Source: Pseudomonas graminis
GTDB taxonomy: Bacteria; Pseudomonadota; Gammaproteobacteria; Pseudomonadales; Pseudomonadaceae
Length of the DNA: 64,000 nt
Reading direction: 5' to 3'
Assembly: GCF_001705435.1 (NCBI RefSeq)
Contig: NZ_MDEN01000069.1
Location: forward strand, 62,001-126,000
Position 1 is the stretch's first letter. The number at the start of each line of letters is the position of its first letter. The position numbers and the translations under genes were made by a program. Below the pieces are notes generated by a model. It had not been told where the DNA came from. It worked only from the letters and a program-made list of their open reading frames with translations, and ran no database searches. Of this stretch, positions 50,120 to 58,214 are shown piece by piece.

Positions 50120-52510
50120 GTGACCGATGTGAGAAGTGGGTTTGGCTTTTCGGTGGTAGCGGTCTGGAGCGCCTGCGCTCAGGCAGCCGCGCCGGCCTAC
50201 GACTTTTCGATTCCGGCCAAACCGCTGTCCCAGTCGCTCAGGGATTTCAGTCGAGTCACAGGGCAGGGGGTTATTTACACCCAGGACGTGCCTTACGCGG
50301 TGGATGCCCCGGCATTGATGGGCTCGTTCAGTGCGGAACAGGCGTTACGTATTCTGCTGGGCACGTCTGGCCTCACATTCCGCCGTGCCACAGACGACAC
50401 CTTCACGCTGCAATCCCGCCCCGTCGAGGGTGCGGTCACCCTTGGCGCGACGCAGATCGACTCCACTCTCAGTGCCGTTTACAGCTATCAGCCGCCTGCA
50501 GTGACATCGGTGATGCGCAGCGCGACACCGCGCCTTGAAACCCCGCAGGCGGTCAGCGTTGTTCCGGCGCAGGTGTTGAGGGATCAGGCGCCGCGCAATC
50601 TCGACGATGTGCTGGCGAACGTGAGTGGCGTAACCCAGGGCAACACCCTCGGCAGCACACAGGACACGCTGATGAAGCGGGGTTTTGGCGAGAATCGCGA
50701 CGGTTCGATCATGCGCGACGGGATGCCGGTGGTCCAGGGCCGCAACCTCAATGTCACCGCCGAGCGCGTCGAAGTTCTCAAGGGGCCGGCGTCGCTGTTG
50801 TATGGCATTCAGGACCCCGGCGGGGTGATCAACGTGGTCAGCAAGCGTCCGCAGTTACAGTCGGCCAACTCGCTGACGGCACGGGGTTCAAGCTACGGCG
50901 CAGGCAAAAACGGCAGCGGCGGAACGTTCGATAGCACCGGCGCGATTGATGGCGCTGAAGGGGCGTCCACCGGGCTGGCATACCGCTTGATCGTCGACCA
51001 CGAAGACGAAGATTACTGGCGCAATTACGGCGTACACCGTGAATCGCTGATCGCCCCATCGCTCGCCTGGTATGGCGATGACACCGAAGTGCTGGCGTCC
51101 TACGAACACCGGGAATTTCTCTCGCCGTTTGATCGCGGCACGGCAATCGATCCTCGCACAAACCGTCCGTTGAACATCCCCGCGACCCGGCGTCTGGACG
51201 AGCCCTTCAACACAATGGAAGGGCGCTCGGACCTGTATCGATTCGAGGTCGATCACACCTTCGACGACACCTGGAGAGGCCACCTCGGTTACAGCTACAA
51301 CCGCGAGACCTACGACGCCAGTCAGGTGCGCGTGACCGCCGTCGATCCGGCCACCGGCACGCTGACCCGCTCCATCGACGGGACCGGCAACGCCCTGAGC
51401 ACCGATCGCTTCACCACGCTCACGTTGAGCGGCGACACCTCGCTGGCGGGCTTGCGGCACGAGGTGCTAATGGGCGTCGACGACGAATACCGCAAAGTCG
51501 CGCGCGGTGAGCTGATCCGCCAGAAAAGCCAGAGCACGTTCAGCTACGTGAATCCGGTGTATGGCCAGGAAGCGGAGGGCACTCAGGTCAGTGCGGCGGA
51601 CAGCCATCAGCTCGATATCCTGCGCAGCGACTCGGTGTTTGCTCAGGACTCCGTGCACCTCACCGATCGCTGGATTTTCGTCGCGGGCGCGCGTTATCAA
51701 GTCTTCGATCAGCAGGCTGGCAAAGGCTCGCCGTTCACGCGCAATACCGATTTGAACGGGCAAAAGTGGATTCCCCGAGCGGGCCTCGTTTACCGCTACA
51801 GCGATGAGCTTTCGTTGTATGGCAGTTACACCGAGGCGTTCAAGCCCAACTCCAGCATCGCTACGCTGGCGGGGGGCACCGTGCTGGATTCGGCGACGTT
51901 GCCCGAAGAATCGAAAGCGTGGGAGCTGGGCGCCAAGTGGGATTCCTCAGATGGCATCAGTGCGACGCTGGCGCTGTTCGACATCAGAAAGCGCAACGTG
52001 CTGGTGGCGAATTTCGACTCGCTGACGGCGAACACGGTGTACACCACGGCGGGTCAGGTGCGCTCGCGGGGTGTGGAGCTGGACGTGAGCGGGCAGCTGT
52101 CAGATCGCTGGAGTCTGATTGGCGGCTATGCTTTCACCGATGCCTGGGTGGTTGATGACCCGACCCTGAAGGGCAACCGCTTACAGAACGTACCCCGGCA
52201 CAGCGGCTCGGTTTCGGCGGTGTATGACTTTGGCGCGGTGCTGGGCGCGGATCGGCTGCGGACGGGAGCTGGCGCCCATTACATCGGCGAACGCCCGGGC
52301 AATCCGGACAATGATTTTGATCTGCCCGGCTACACCGTCGCCGATGCCTTCGTGACTTACGAAACCCGTCTGGACGGGCAGAAAGTGAAGTTTCAGCTGA
52401 ACGTGAAAAACCTCTTTGATCGCACCTACTACAGCTCGGCGGTGAGCCGTTATTTCGTGTCCCTGGGGGATTCGCGGCAGGTGGTGATGGCGACGACGCT
52501 GGAGTTTTAA
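50120..52510 (+). CDS. TonB-dependent siderophore receptor with signalling domain
   Basis: The start is GTG 50120 (GTG 50129 is also possible); no ATG lies in frame before it after the nearest stop. The signal peptide is followed by an STN signalling domain (YDFSIPAKPLSQSLRDFSRV to SGLTFRRATDDTFTLQ), a plug domain with the motif RNLDDVLANVSGVTQ and ERVEVLKGPASLLYG, and a 22-strand barrel ending in Phe (VVMATTLEF). 796 residues, complete. With sigma and anti-sigma genes upstream it forms a cell-surface signalling system: ligand binding releases the sigma factor and raises receptor expression. The sequence reminds me of FiuA (ferrichrome), but the ligand cannot be read from sequence. Confidence 0.92.
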   Translation: MTDVRSGFGFSVVAVWSACAQAAAPAYDFSIPAKPLSQSLRDFSRVTGQGVIYTQDVPYAVDAPALMGSFSAEQALRILLGTSGLTFRRATDDTFTLQSRPVEGAVTLGATQIDSTLSAVYSYQPPAVTSVMRSATPRLETPQAVSVVPAQVLRDQAPRNLDDVLANVSGVTQGNTLGSTQDTLMKRGFGENRDGSIMRDGMPVVQGRNLNVTAERVEVLKGPASLLYGIQDPGGVINVVSKRPQLQSANSLTARGSSYGAGKNGSGGTFDSTGAIDGAEGASTGLAYRLIVDHEDEDYWRNYGVHRESLIAPSLAWYGDDTEVLASYEHREFLSPFDRGTAIDPRTNRPLNIPATRRLDEPFNTMEGRSDLYRFEVDHTFDDTWRGHLGYSYNRETYDASQVRVTAVDPATGTLTRSIDGTGNALSTDRFTTLTLSGDTSLAGLRHEVLMGVDDEYRKVARGELIRQKSQSTFSYVNPVYGQEAEGTQVSAADSHQLDILRSDSVFAQDSVHLTDRWIFVAGARYQVFDQQAGKGSPFTRNTDLNGQKWIPRAGLVYRYSDELSLYGSYTEAFKPNSSIATLAGGTVLDSATLPEESKAWELGAKWDSSDGISATLALFDIRKRNVLVANFDSLTANTVYTTAGQVRSRGVELDVSGQLSDRWSLIGGYAFTDAWVVDDPTLKGNRLQNVPRHSGSVSAVYDFGAVLGADRLRTGAGAHYIGERPGNPDNDFDLPGYTVADAFVTYETRLDGQKVKFQLNVKNLFDRTYYSSAVSRYFVSLGDSRQVVMATTLEF

Positions 52511-53385
52511 CGCGACTCAAACGCAGCCCGGTATTCGCCCGCCGTCGCGCCGACTGACTGCTTGAACCGGTTGCTGAAATGGCTGGCACTGGCGAAGCCG
52601 CATTCCAGGGCAATCTCGCCAAACGGCTTGCGGGTCGAGCGCAGCAGTTCGCGGGCTCGGTTGAGGCGTCGGGCGAGCAGGTATTGATGGGGCGGCAGGC
52701 CGAAGCTTTCGCGGAACATCCGCGCGAAGTGGTATTCCGACAACGCGCACATGCCCGCCAATTGCCCGAGGCTTAAGGGCTCGGCCATGTTCAGCTCAAT
52801 GAAGTCCACCAAATGCCGTCGCAGGTGCGGCGCCAGTCCGCCTTTCAAGCGCAACCCTTCACGCAGCCCGACCTGGCGCAGAACCATGTGGTCGAGCAGC
52901 TCATGGGCCAGGCTGCTGGTGAGCATGCGCTCGCCGGGCTCTCGCCAATCCATGCGGATCAGGCGATGAAAACGCTCGGCCTGCAGCGGATCATCCAGAA
53001 ACGTGTGCTCCTGCAACGCCAACTGGCGTGGCTCGCGATCCAGCAGCGTGACGCAGTTGAGGGCGAACTGTTCGGGGCTGATATACAAATGCGCCAGACG
53101 GATTTCACCGTTCACCACCCAGGAGGACTGATGGCCGGCGGGCAGCGTGCAGATCTTGTCCGGAGCGCCTTTCTTGCCCGGCTGATCGCGGCGGAATGTT
53201 CCCGTGCCGCCGTCGATGTAGCACGACAGCGTGTGGTGCGTCGGCGCGTGGTAGTTCTGCGCGTCATGACGGTTGTTCCACAGCGCCGCCATCACCCCGT
53301 CGCCCAGAGGCGCGCACTTCTCCAGCTGCGCGTGGGGCGAGCTGTTCAGGGATTGAAAGACCTGGATGGTTTCGAGTGACGACAT
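52507..53385 (-). CDS. AraC family transcriptional regulator
   Basis: This 292-residue protein starts at ATG 53385 and overlaps the receptor stop by 4 bp on the opposite strand. The N-terminal ~150 residues form a cupin-like sensor. The C-terminal two helix-turn-helix motifs are clear (SLGQLAGMCALSEYHFARMF and FGEIALECGFASASHFSNRF). It is divergent from the EamA transporter, so it may control that gene rather than the receptor; the effector is unknown. Confidence 0.9.
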   Translation of the reverse strand: MSSLETIQVFQSLNSSPHAQLEKCAPLGDGVMAALWNNRHDAQNYHAPTHHTLSCYIDGGTGTFRRDQPGKKGAPDKICTLPAGHQSSWVVNGEIRLAHLYISPEQFALNCVTLLDREPRQLALQEHTFLDDPLQAERFHRLIRMDWREPGERMLTSSLAHELLDHMVLRQVGLREGLRLKGGLAPHLRRHLVDFIELNMAEPLSLGQLAGMCALSEYHFARMFRESFGLPPHQYLLARRLNRARELLRSTRKPFGEIALECGFASASHFSNRFKQSVGATAGEYRAAFESR

Positions 53386-53518
53386 GGGGACTCCTCTGCG
53401 CCTCGCATCCTACTCCGAGCGCTGCCCCCTGCCAGCGGGGTGACGATCAAATGCGCAAGTTTCTGCAAGTGAGGGCAGACCCGCGCCGCCAGACTGAGGC
53501 CTCACTGGGGAGCTCGAC

Positions 53519-54418
53519 ATGAACATCACGCTGTATCTGCTGACCGTTTTAATCTGGGGCACGACCTGGATCGCCTTGAAACTGCAACTGGGCGAGGTCG
53601 CCATCCCGGTGTCGATCGTCTACCGCTTTGGCCTCGCGGCGCTCATCCTCTTCGCCTTGTTGCTAGGGACCGGGAAACTGCAGAAGGTCAATCGCCGCGG
53701 GCAGCTCATCTGCCTGGCGCAGGGGCTGTGCCTGTTCTGCGTAAATTTCATGTGCTTCTACACCGCCAGCCAGTGGATTCCGACCGGTCTGGTGGCGGTG
53801 GTGTTTTCCACTGCGACATTGTGGAACGCGCTCAACGCCCGAATCTTCTTCAAGCAGCAAATCGCGCGCAACGTCGTGTTGGGCGGCACGCTGGGGCTGA
53901 TGGGGCTGGCGTGCCTGTTCTGGCCGGAATTGGCCGGGCACAGCGCCAGCCGCGAGACCTTGATCGGTCTAGCGCTGACCCTGCTCGGCACGCTGTGTTT
54001 CTCTGCGGGAAACATGCTCTCCAGCCTGCAACAGAAGGCCGGCCTGCGTCCGCTGACCACCAATGCCTACGGCATGCTGTATGGCGCGACGATGCTGTGC
54101 GTGTATTGCCTGCTGAGCGGCACGCCGTTCGGGTTTGAGTGGAACGCGCGGTACATCGGCTCGCTGTTGTATCTGGTGGTGCCGGGATCGGTGATTGGCT
54201 TTACCGCCTATCTCACCCTGGTCGGCCGCATGGGCCCGGAGCGCGCGGCGTATTGCACGGTGCTGTTCCCGGTGGTGGCGTTGAATGTATCGGCGTTCGC
54301 CGAAGGCTATCAATGGACCGCCCCCGCGCTGATGGGGCTGGTGTTGGTGATGGCGGGGAACGTGCTGGTGTTCAGGAAGCCCAGGGTGATTGTGCCTGTG
54401 GGGGCGAAGCTGGCTTAA
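53519..54418 (+). CDS. EamA/DMT family exporter
   Basis: This 299-residue inner-membrane protein has about ten spans in two EamA repeats. It starts at ATG 53519 with TGGGGAGC before it. The N-terminal family pattern TVLIWGTTWIALKLQLGEVA is present, and the second repeat begins near residue 155 (TLIGLALTLLGTLCFSAGNM). It probably exports an amino acid or metabolite. Divergent AraC regulator upstream. Confidence 0.9.
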   Translation: MNITLYLLTVLIWGTTWIALKLQLGEVAIPVSIVYRFGLAALILFALLLGTGKLQKVNRRGQLICLAQGLCLFCVNFMCFYTASQWIPTGLVAVVFSTATLWNALNARIFFKQQIARNVVLGGTLGLMGLACLFWPELAGHSASRETLIGLALTLLGTLCFSAGNMLSSLQQKAGLRPLTTNAYGMLYGATMLCVYCLLSGTPFGFEWNARYIGSLLYLVVPGSVIGFTAYLTLVGRMGPERAAYCTVLFPVVALNVSAFAEGYQWTAPALMGLVLVMAGNVLVFRKPRVIVPVGAKLA

Positions 54419-54435
54419 GGCGGGCTGAAACCTTT

Positions 54436-54466
54436 GATTGTTCCCACTGGGACCGTGGGAACGATC
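54436..54466. repeat. GTTCCCA...TGGGAAC hairpin element
   Basis: GATTGTTCCCA and TGGGAACGATC form an 11-bp stem with one G-T pair around a 9-base loop. This GTTCCCAC/GTGGGAAC motif is common as dispersed extragenic hairpins in fluorescent pseudomonads. Between converging genes it may also stop transcription. Confidence 0.7.
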
Positions 54467-54478
54467 GTCACAGTGAGC

Positions 54479-55453
54479 TCAGCCCTTCCACACCTGCGCA
54501 TTCACCAGGTCCTGCGGCTTCTCGCCCAACAGCGCGGCGCGCAGGTTGGCGTAGGCGCGGTCGGCCATGGCCTGACGGGTTTCGTCAGTCGCCGAGCCGA
54601 TGTGAGGCAGCGTTACCGCATTGCTCAGCGCAAACAGCGGCGATTCAGCCAACGGCTCTTTCTCGTAGACATCCAGGCCGGCGCCGCGAATCGTGCCGTC
54701 CTGCAGCGCCTTGATCAGCGCCGGCTCGTCGACGATCGGGCCGCGCGCGATGTTGACCAGAATCGCGCTCTTCTTCATCAGCGATAGCTCACGGGTGCTG
54801 ATCATGTGCTGGGTCTTTTCGCTGAGCGGCACCACCAGGCAGACGAAATCCGACTCGGCCAGCAACTGATCCAGCGTACGGAATTGCGCGCCCAATTCCT
54901 GCTCGATGGCGGTCTTGCGGCTGTTGCCGCTGTACAGGACCGGCATGTTGAAGCCCAGACGACCCCGCCGTGCGACTGCCGCGCCGATATTGCCCATGCC
55001 CACGATACCCAGCGTCTTGCCGTAGACATCGGTGCCAAAGTGCGGCGCCTCGATGCTGCGTTTCCAGTTGCCAGCCTTGGTGTAGGCGTCCAGTTCGGCG
55101 ACGCGGCGGGCGCTGCTCATGATCAGCGAGAAGCCCAGGTCGGCGGTGCTTTCCGTCAGCACGTCGGGGGTGTTGGTCAGCATGACGCCGCGTTCGGTGA
55201 GGTAGTCGACGTCGTAGTTGTCGTAACCGACCGAAATGCTCGACACCACTTCCAGCTGCTTTGCATTCTCCAGTTGTTCGCGCCCCAGCTTGCGGCCAGC
55301 GCCGATCATGCCGTGGCTGTGGGGCAGGGCTTCGTTGAACTGCGCGTTCAGATCACCCTTTTTCGGGTCGGGGATGATCACGTTGAAGTCTTGCTGCAGG
55401 CGCTCGGCCATTTCCGGAGACACGCGGCTGAAGGCAAGGACGGTCTTTTTCAT
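54479..55453 (-). CDS. D-2-hydroxyacid dehydrogenase (GhrB/TkrA-like)
   Basis: This 324-residue enzyme starts at ATG 55453. It has the NAD(P) loop TLGIVGMGNIGAAVARRG, followed by an Arg-rich region (SGNSRKTAIE) that favours NADP, the catalytic Arg in NIARGPIVDEPAL, the Glu in DVYEKEPL and the His in LPHIGSAT. The overall pattern fits glyoxylate/hydroxypyruvate reductase and 2-ketogluconate reductase. Substrate is uncertain. It is downstream of the LysR gene on the same strand. Confidence 0.88.
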   Translation of the reverse strand: MKKTVLAFSRVSPEMAERLQQDFNVIIPDPKKGDLNAQFNEALPHSHGMIGAGRKLGREQLENAKQLEVVSSISVGYDNYDVDYLTERGVMLTNTPDVLTESTADLGFSLIMSSARRVAELDAYTKAGNWKRSIEAPHFGTDVYGKTLGIVGMGNIGAAVARRGRLGFNMPVLYSGNSRKTAIEQELGAQFRTLDQLLAESDFVCLVVPLSEKTQHMISTRELSLMKKSAILVNIARGPIVDEPALIKALQDGTIRGAGLDVYEKEPLAESPLFALSNAVTLPHIGSATDETRQAMADRAYANLRAALLGEKPQDLVNAQVWKG

Positions 55454-55551
55454 CGGATAGCTTCTCTCGGCAGTTCAGAAGGGCATTGCGTAGCACGCTA
55501 ACATTCTTGCCGAGGGATTGGCAGGCTTCCGCCGTTGCGCTCACGTGATGA

Positions 55552-56499
55552 CTAAACCGTCTCCGGCAACACATGGGTCTGCAGGTCCGCTTCGTGGGCC
55601 GCCATGATTTCCGGCAGCGAGCCGCGCAGGTACTCCACCCATGTTTTGATCTTCGCATCCAGATACTGCCGCGATGGGTAGATGGCGTACAGGTTCAGCT
55701 CGTGGGAGCGGTACTGCGGCAACACCCGCACCAGCGTGCCATTGCGCAGGCCTTCGATGGCCGAGTAGATCGGCAGAATCCCGATGCCCATGCCGCTGCT
55801 GATCGCCGCCTGCATGGCGTCGGCCGAATTCACCAGAAACGGCGAGTTGCCGATGGTCACGGTTTCCTGGCCTTCGGGGCCGTCGAAGGCCCACTTTTCC
55901 AGCGGGAACACCGGGCTGACCAGGCGCAGGCAGGCATGATTGAGCAAATCAGCCGGCCGGTGGGCCATGCCGAACGCCTTGATGTAGGCGGGCGAGGCGC
56001 AAACGATGCTGTAGGTGATGCCCAGTCGCTGGGAGACGAAGCCCGAATCCGGCAGCTCGCTGGCGAGCACGATGGACACGTCGTACCCCTCTTCGAGCAG
56101 GTCCGGGACGCGGTTGGTCATGGTCAGGTCGAACGAGACGTCCGGGTGATTGCGCCGGTAGCGGGCAATCGCGTCGATGACGTAATGCTGGCCCACACCG
56201 GTCATTGAATGGACTTTCAGCTGCCCGGCCGGACGCGCATGGGCGTCGCTGGCTTCGGCTTCCGCCTCTTCGACGTAACCGAGAATCTGCTCGCAGCGCA
56301 GCAGGTAACGCTTGCCCGCTTCAGTCAGGGCGATGCGTCGCGTGGTGCGGTTGAGGAGCCGGGTCTGCAGGTGGGCTTCGAGGTTGGAGACAGCGCGCGA
56401 AACGTTTGCGGTGGTAGTGTCCAGTTGAGCGGCGGCAGCGGTGAAGCTGCCCGCTTGCGCCACGCAAGTGAAGGCGCGCATGTTTTGCAGAGTGTCCAT
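55552..56499 (-). CDS. LysR family transcriptional regulator
   Basis: This 315-residue protein starts at ATG 56499. The N-terminal winged helix-turn-helix (MRAFTCVAQAGSFTAAAAQL, then NVSRAVSNLEAHLQTRLLNR) and the effector domain (from about 90) are complete; the sequence belongs to the CrgA-like branch. It is divergent from the four-gene efflux operon with a perfect inverted repeat between, the same layout as aaeR with aaeXAB, and likely controls that operon in response to an aromatic acid. Confidence 0.92.
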   Translation of the reverse strand: MDTLQNMRAFTCVAQAGSFTAAAAQLDTTTANVSRAVSNLEAHLQTRLLNRTTRRIALTEAGKRYLLRCEQILGYVEEAEAEASDAHARPAGQLKVHSMTGVGQHYVIDAIARYRRNHPDVSFDLTMTNRVPDLLEEGYDVSIVLASELPDSGFVSQRLGITYSIVCASPAYIKAFGMAHRPADLLNHACLRLVSPVFPLEKWAFDGPEGQETVTIGNSPFLVNSADAMQAAISSGMGIGILPIYSAIEGLRNGTLVRVLPQYRSHELNLYAIYPSRQYLDAKIKTWVEYLRGSLPEIMAAHEADLQTHVLPETV

Positions 56500-56528
56500 T
56501 GGCCGTTCTCAGATGAGATAGCAAATTG

Positions 56529-56554
56529 TGACATGAAGTAACTGATTCATGTCA
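56529..56554. promoter_or_regulatory. Perfect 9-bp inverted repeat, LysR operator
   Basis: TGACATGAA, 8-base spacer GTAACTGA, TTCATGTCA. The arms are exact complements and lie 29 bp upstream of the LysR start and 126 bp before the efflux operon. It contains T-N11-A within. Strong candidate for the recognition site of the divergent LysR regulator. Confidence 0.78.
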
Positions 56555-56680
56555 GCCATACCAAAGGATTATCTCCGGTTCCGTAACAAAGATTCGCAGA
56601 AGTCCCGGCTTATCGCCGGGCTAGAGGCCCCCTAGAATCGCCGCATCATCGATTCCCCCTCCATTCAGGTAATTGCAGCA

Positions 56681-58192
56681 GTGCCGCGTCGTCTCGTCAG
56701 AGGGCTCAAATCCCTCAGTGTGTGCGCTTTAACGTTACTCATCAGCGGCTGCATCGGAACTGGCGGAATCGCCCCACAAGGCACAGCGTTGTCGCCCGAC
56801 GCGCTGGCCACCGACGACGCCATCAAGGTGGCCGACAAAGACGCCCACTGGCCGGCTGGTCAGTGGTGGCGTGCCTATGGCGACGAACAACTCAATCGCT
56901 GGATCAAACTGGCCGCCATGGGCAGCCCCAGCCTGGCGATCGCTGCCGCGCGAGTGCGTCAGGCCAAGGCCATGGCGGGCATCGCGGAGTCGGCGGAATC
57001 CCTGCACGTCTCCGGCGACAGCAGCCTGAAACGGCACAACTGGCCGACGGATCAGTTCTACGGCCCGGGTGAGCTGTCGAACACCAGCACGTGGGACAAC
57101 AACGCTTCGCTGGGCCTGAGTTATTCCCTTGACCTGTGGGGCCAGGAAAGCAATCACTCCGAACAGGCGCTGGACATGGCGCACCTGAGCGCGGCGCAGG
57201 AGCGTCAGGCGCAGCTGGAATTGCAGGACAACATCGTCCGCGCCTACATCCAGCTGTCGCTCAACTACGCCCAGCGCGACATCGCCGAAGCGACCCTCGC
57301 GCAACAGCAGCAGATCGTTGATCTGGCCCAGCGTCGTCTGAACGGCGGCATCGGCACCCATTTTGAAGTCAGCCAGGCGCAAACCCCGCTGCCCGAAACC
57401 CATCGTCAGATTGACGCCCTGGACGAGGCGATTGCCCTGAGCCGCAATCAGATCGCGGCGCTGGCGGGCAAAGGACCGGGCGAAGGCGCACGTCTGCAGC
57501 GGCCGACGCTGTCACTGAACGCGGCGTTGACGTTGCCCTCCGCGCTGCCCGCCGAATTGCTGGGGCAGCGTCCGGATGTGGTCGCCAGCCGCTGGCGAGT
57601 GGCGGCGCAGGCGCGAGGCATCGATGTGGCCCATGCCGGCTTCTATCCGAACGTTGATCTGATGGGCAGCCTTGGTTACATGGCCACCGGCGGCGGCATG
57701 CTGGAATTCCTCGCCGGCAAGAAATTCAACTACAGCGTGGGCCCGGCGATCACCTTGCCGATCTTCGACGGCGGACGTTTGCGTTCGGCGCTGGGCGTGG
57801 CGTCAGCGGGCTATGACGAAGCTGTCGCGCAGTACAACCAGACCCTGGTGATGGCGCTGAAGAGCATCTCCGATCAACTGATTCGTCGTGAGTCGATGGA
57901 CAAGCAACAGCAGTTCGCCGATCAATCAGTGGCCGCCGCGCAGAAAACCTACGACATCGCGATGGTTGCCTATAAACGCGGCCTGACCGATTACCTCAAT
58001 GTGCTCAACGCGCAGACGTTGTTGTTCCATCAACAGCAGCTGCAGCAACACGTCCAGGCTGAGCGCCTGACGGTGCATGCTGAGCTGGTGGTGGCGCTGG
58101 GCGGCGGGTTGATGGCCGGCAATGATTCCCCCGCACCGGCAAAGACCGCCGTGCCGAAAACGCCGGCGTCGCTGGCGGTGTTTGATCAATGA
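56681..58192 (+). CDS. NodT-type outer-membrane efflux lipoprotein
   Basis: The start is GTG 56681, preceded by AGGTAATTGCA. The signal peptide ends in LISGC, so the protein is a lipoprotein. The 503 residues have the two OEP repeats with long coiled-coil hairpins (LSAAQERQAQLELQDNIVRA; VAAAQKTYDIAMVAYKRGLT) and the channel motifs QRPDVVASRW and GPAITLPIFDGGRLRS. It forms the outer-membrane channel for the pump encoded by the following genes. First gene of the operon, 22 bp before the FUSC gene. Confidence 0.92.
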   Translation: MPRRLVRGLKSLSVCALTLLISGCIGTGGIAPQGTALSPDALATDDAIKVADKDAHWPAGQWWRAYGDEQLNRWIKLAAMGSPSLAIAAARVRQAKAMAGIAESAESLHVSGDSSLKRHNWPTDQFYGPGELSNTSTWDNNASLGLSYSLDLWGQESNHSEQALDMAHLSAAQERQAQLELQDNIVRAYIQLSLNYAQRDIAEATLAQQQQIVDLAQRRLNGGIGTHFEVSQAQTPLPETHRQIDALDEAIALSRNQIAALAGKGPGEGARLQRPTLSLNAALTLPSALPAELLGQRPDVVASRWRVAAQARGIDVAHAGFYPNVDLMGSLGYMATGGGMLEFLAGKKFNYSVGPAITLPIFDGGRLRSALGVASAGYDEAVAQYNQTLVMALKSISDQLIRRESMDKQQQFADQSVAAAQKTYDIAMVAYKRGLTDYLNVLNAQTLLFHQQQLQQHVQAERLTVHAELVVALGGGLMAGNDSPAPAKTAVPKTPASLAVFDQ

Positions 58193-58214
58193 AACGCTCC
58201 GGCAGGGCCTGGCG

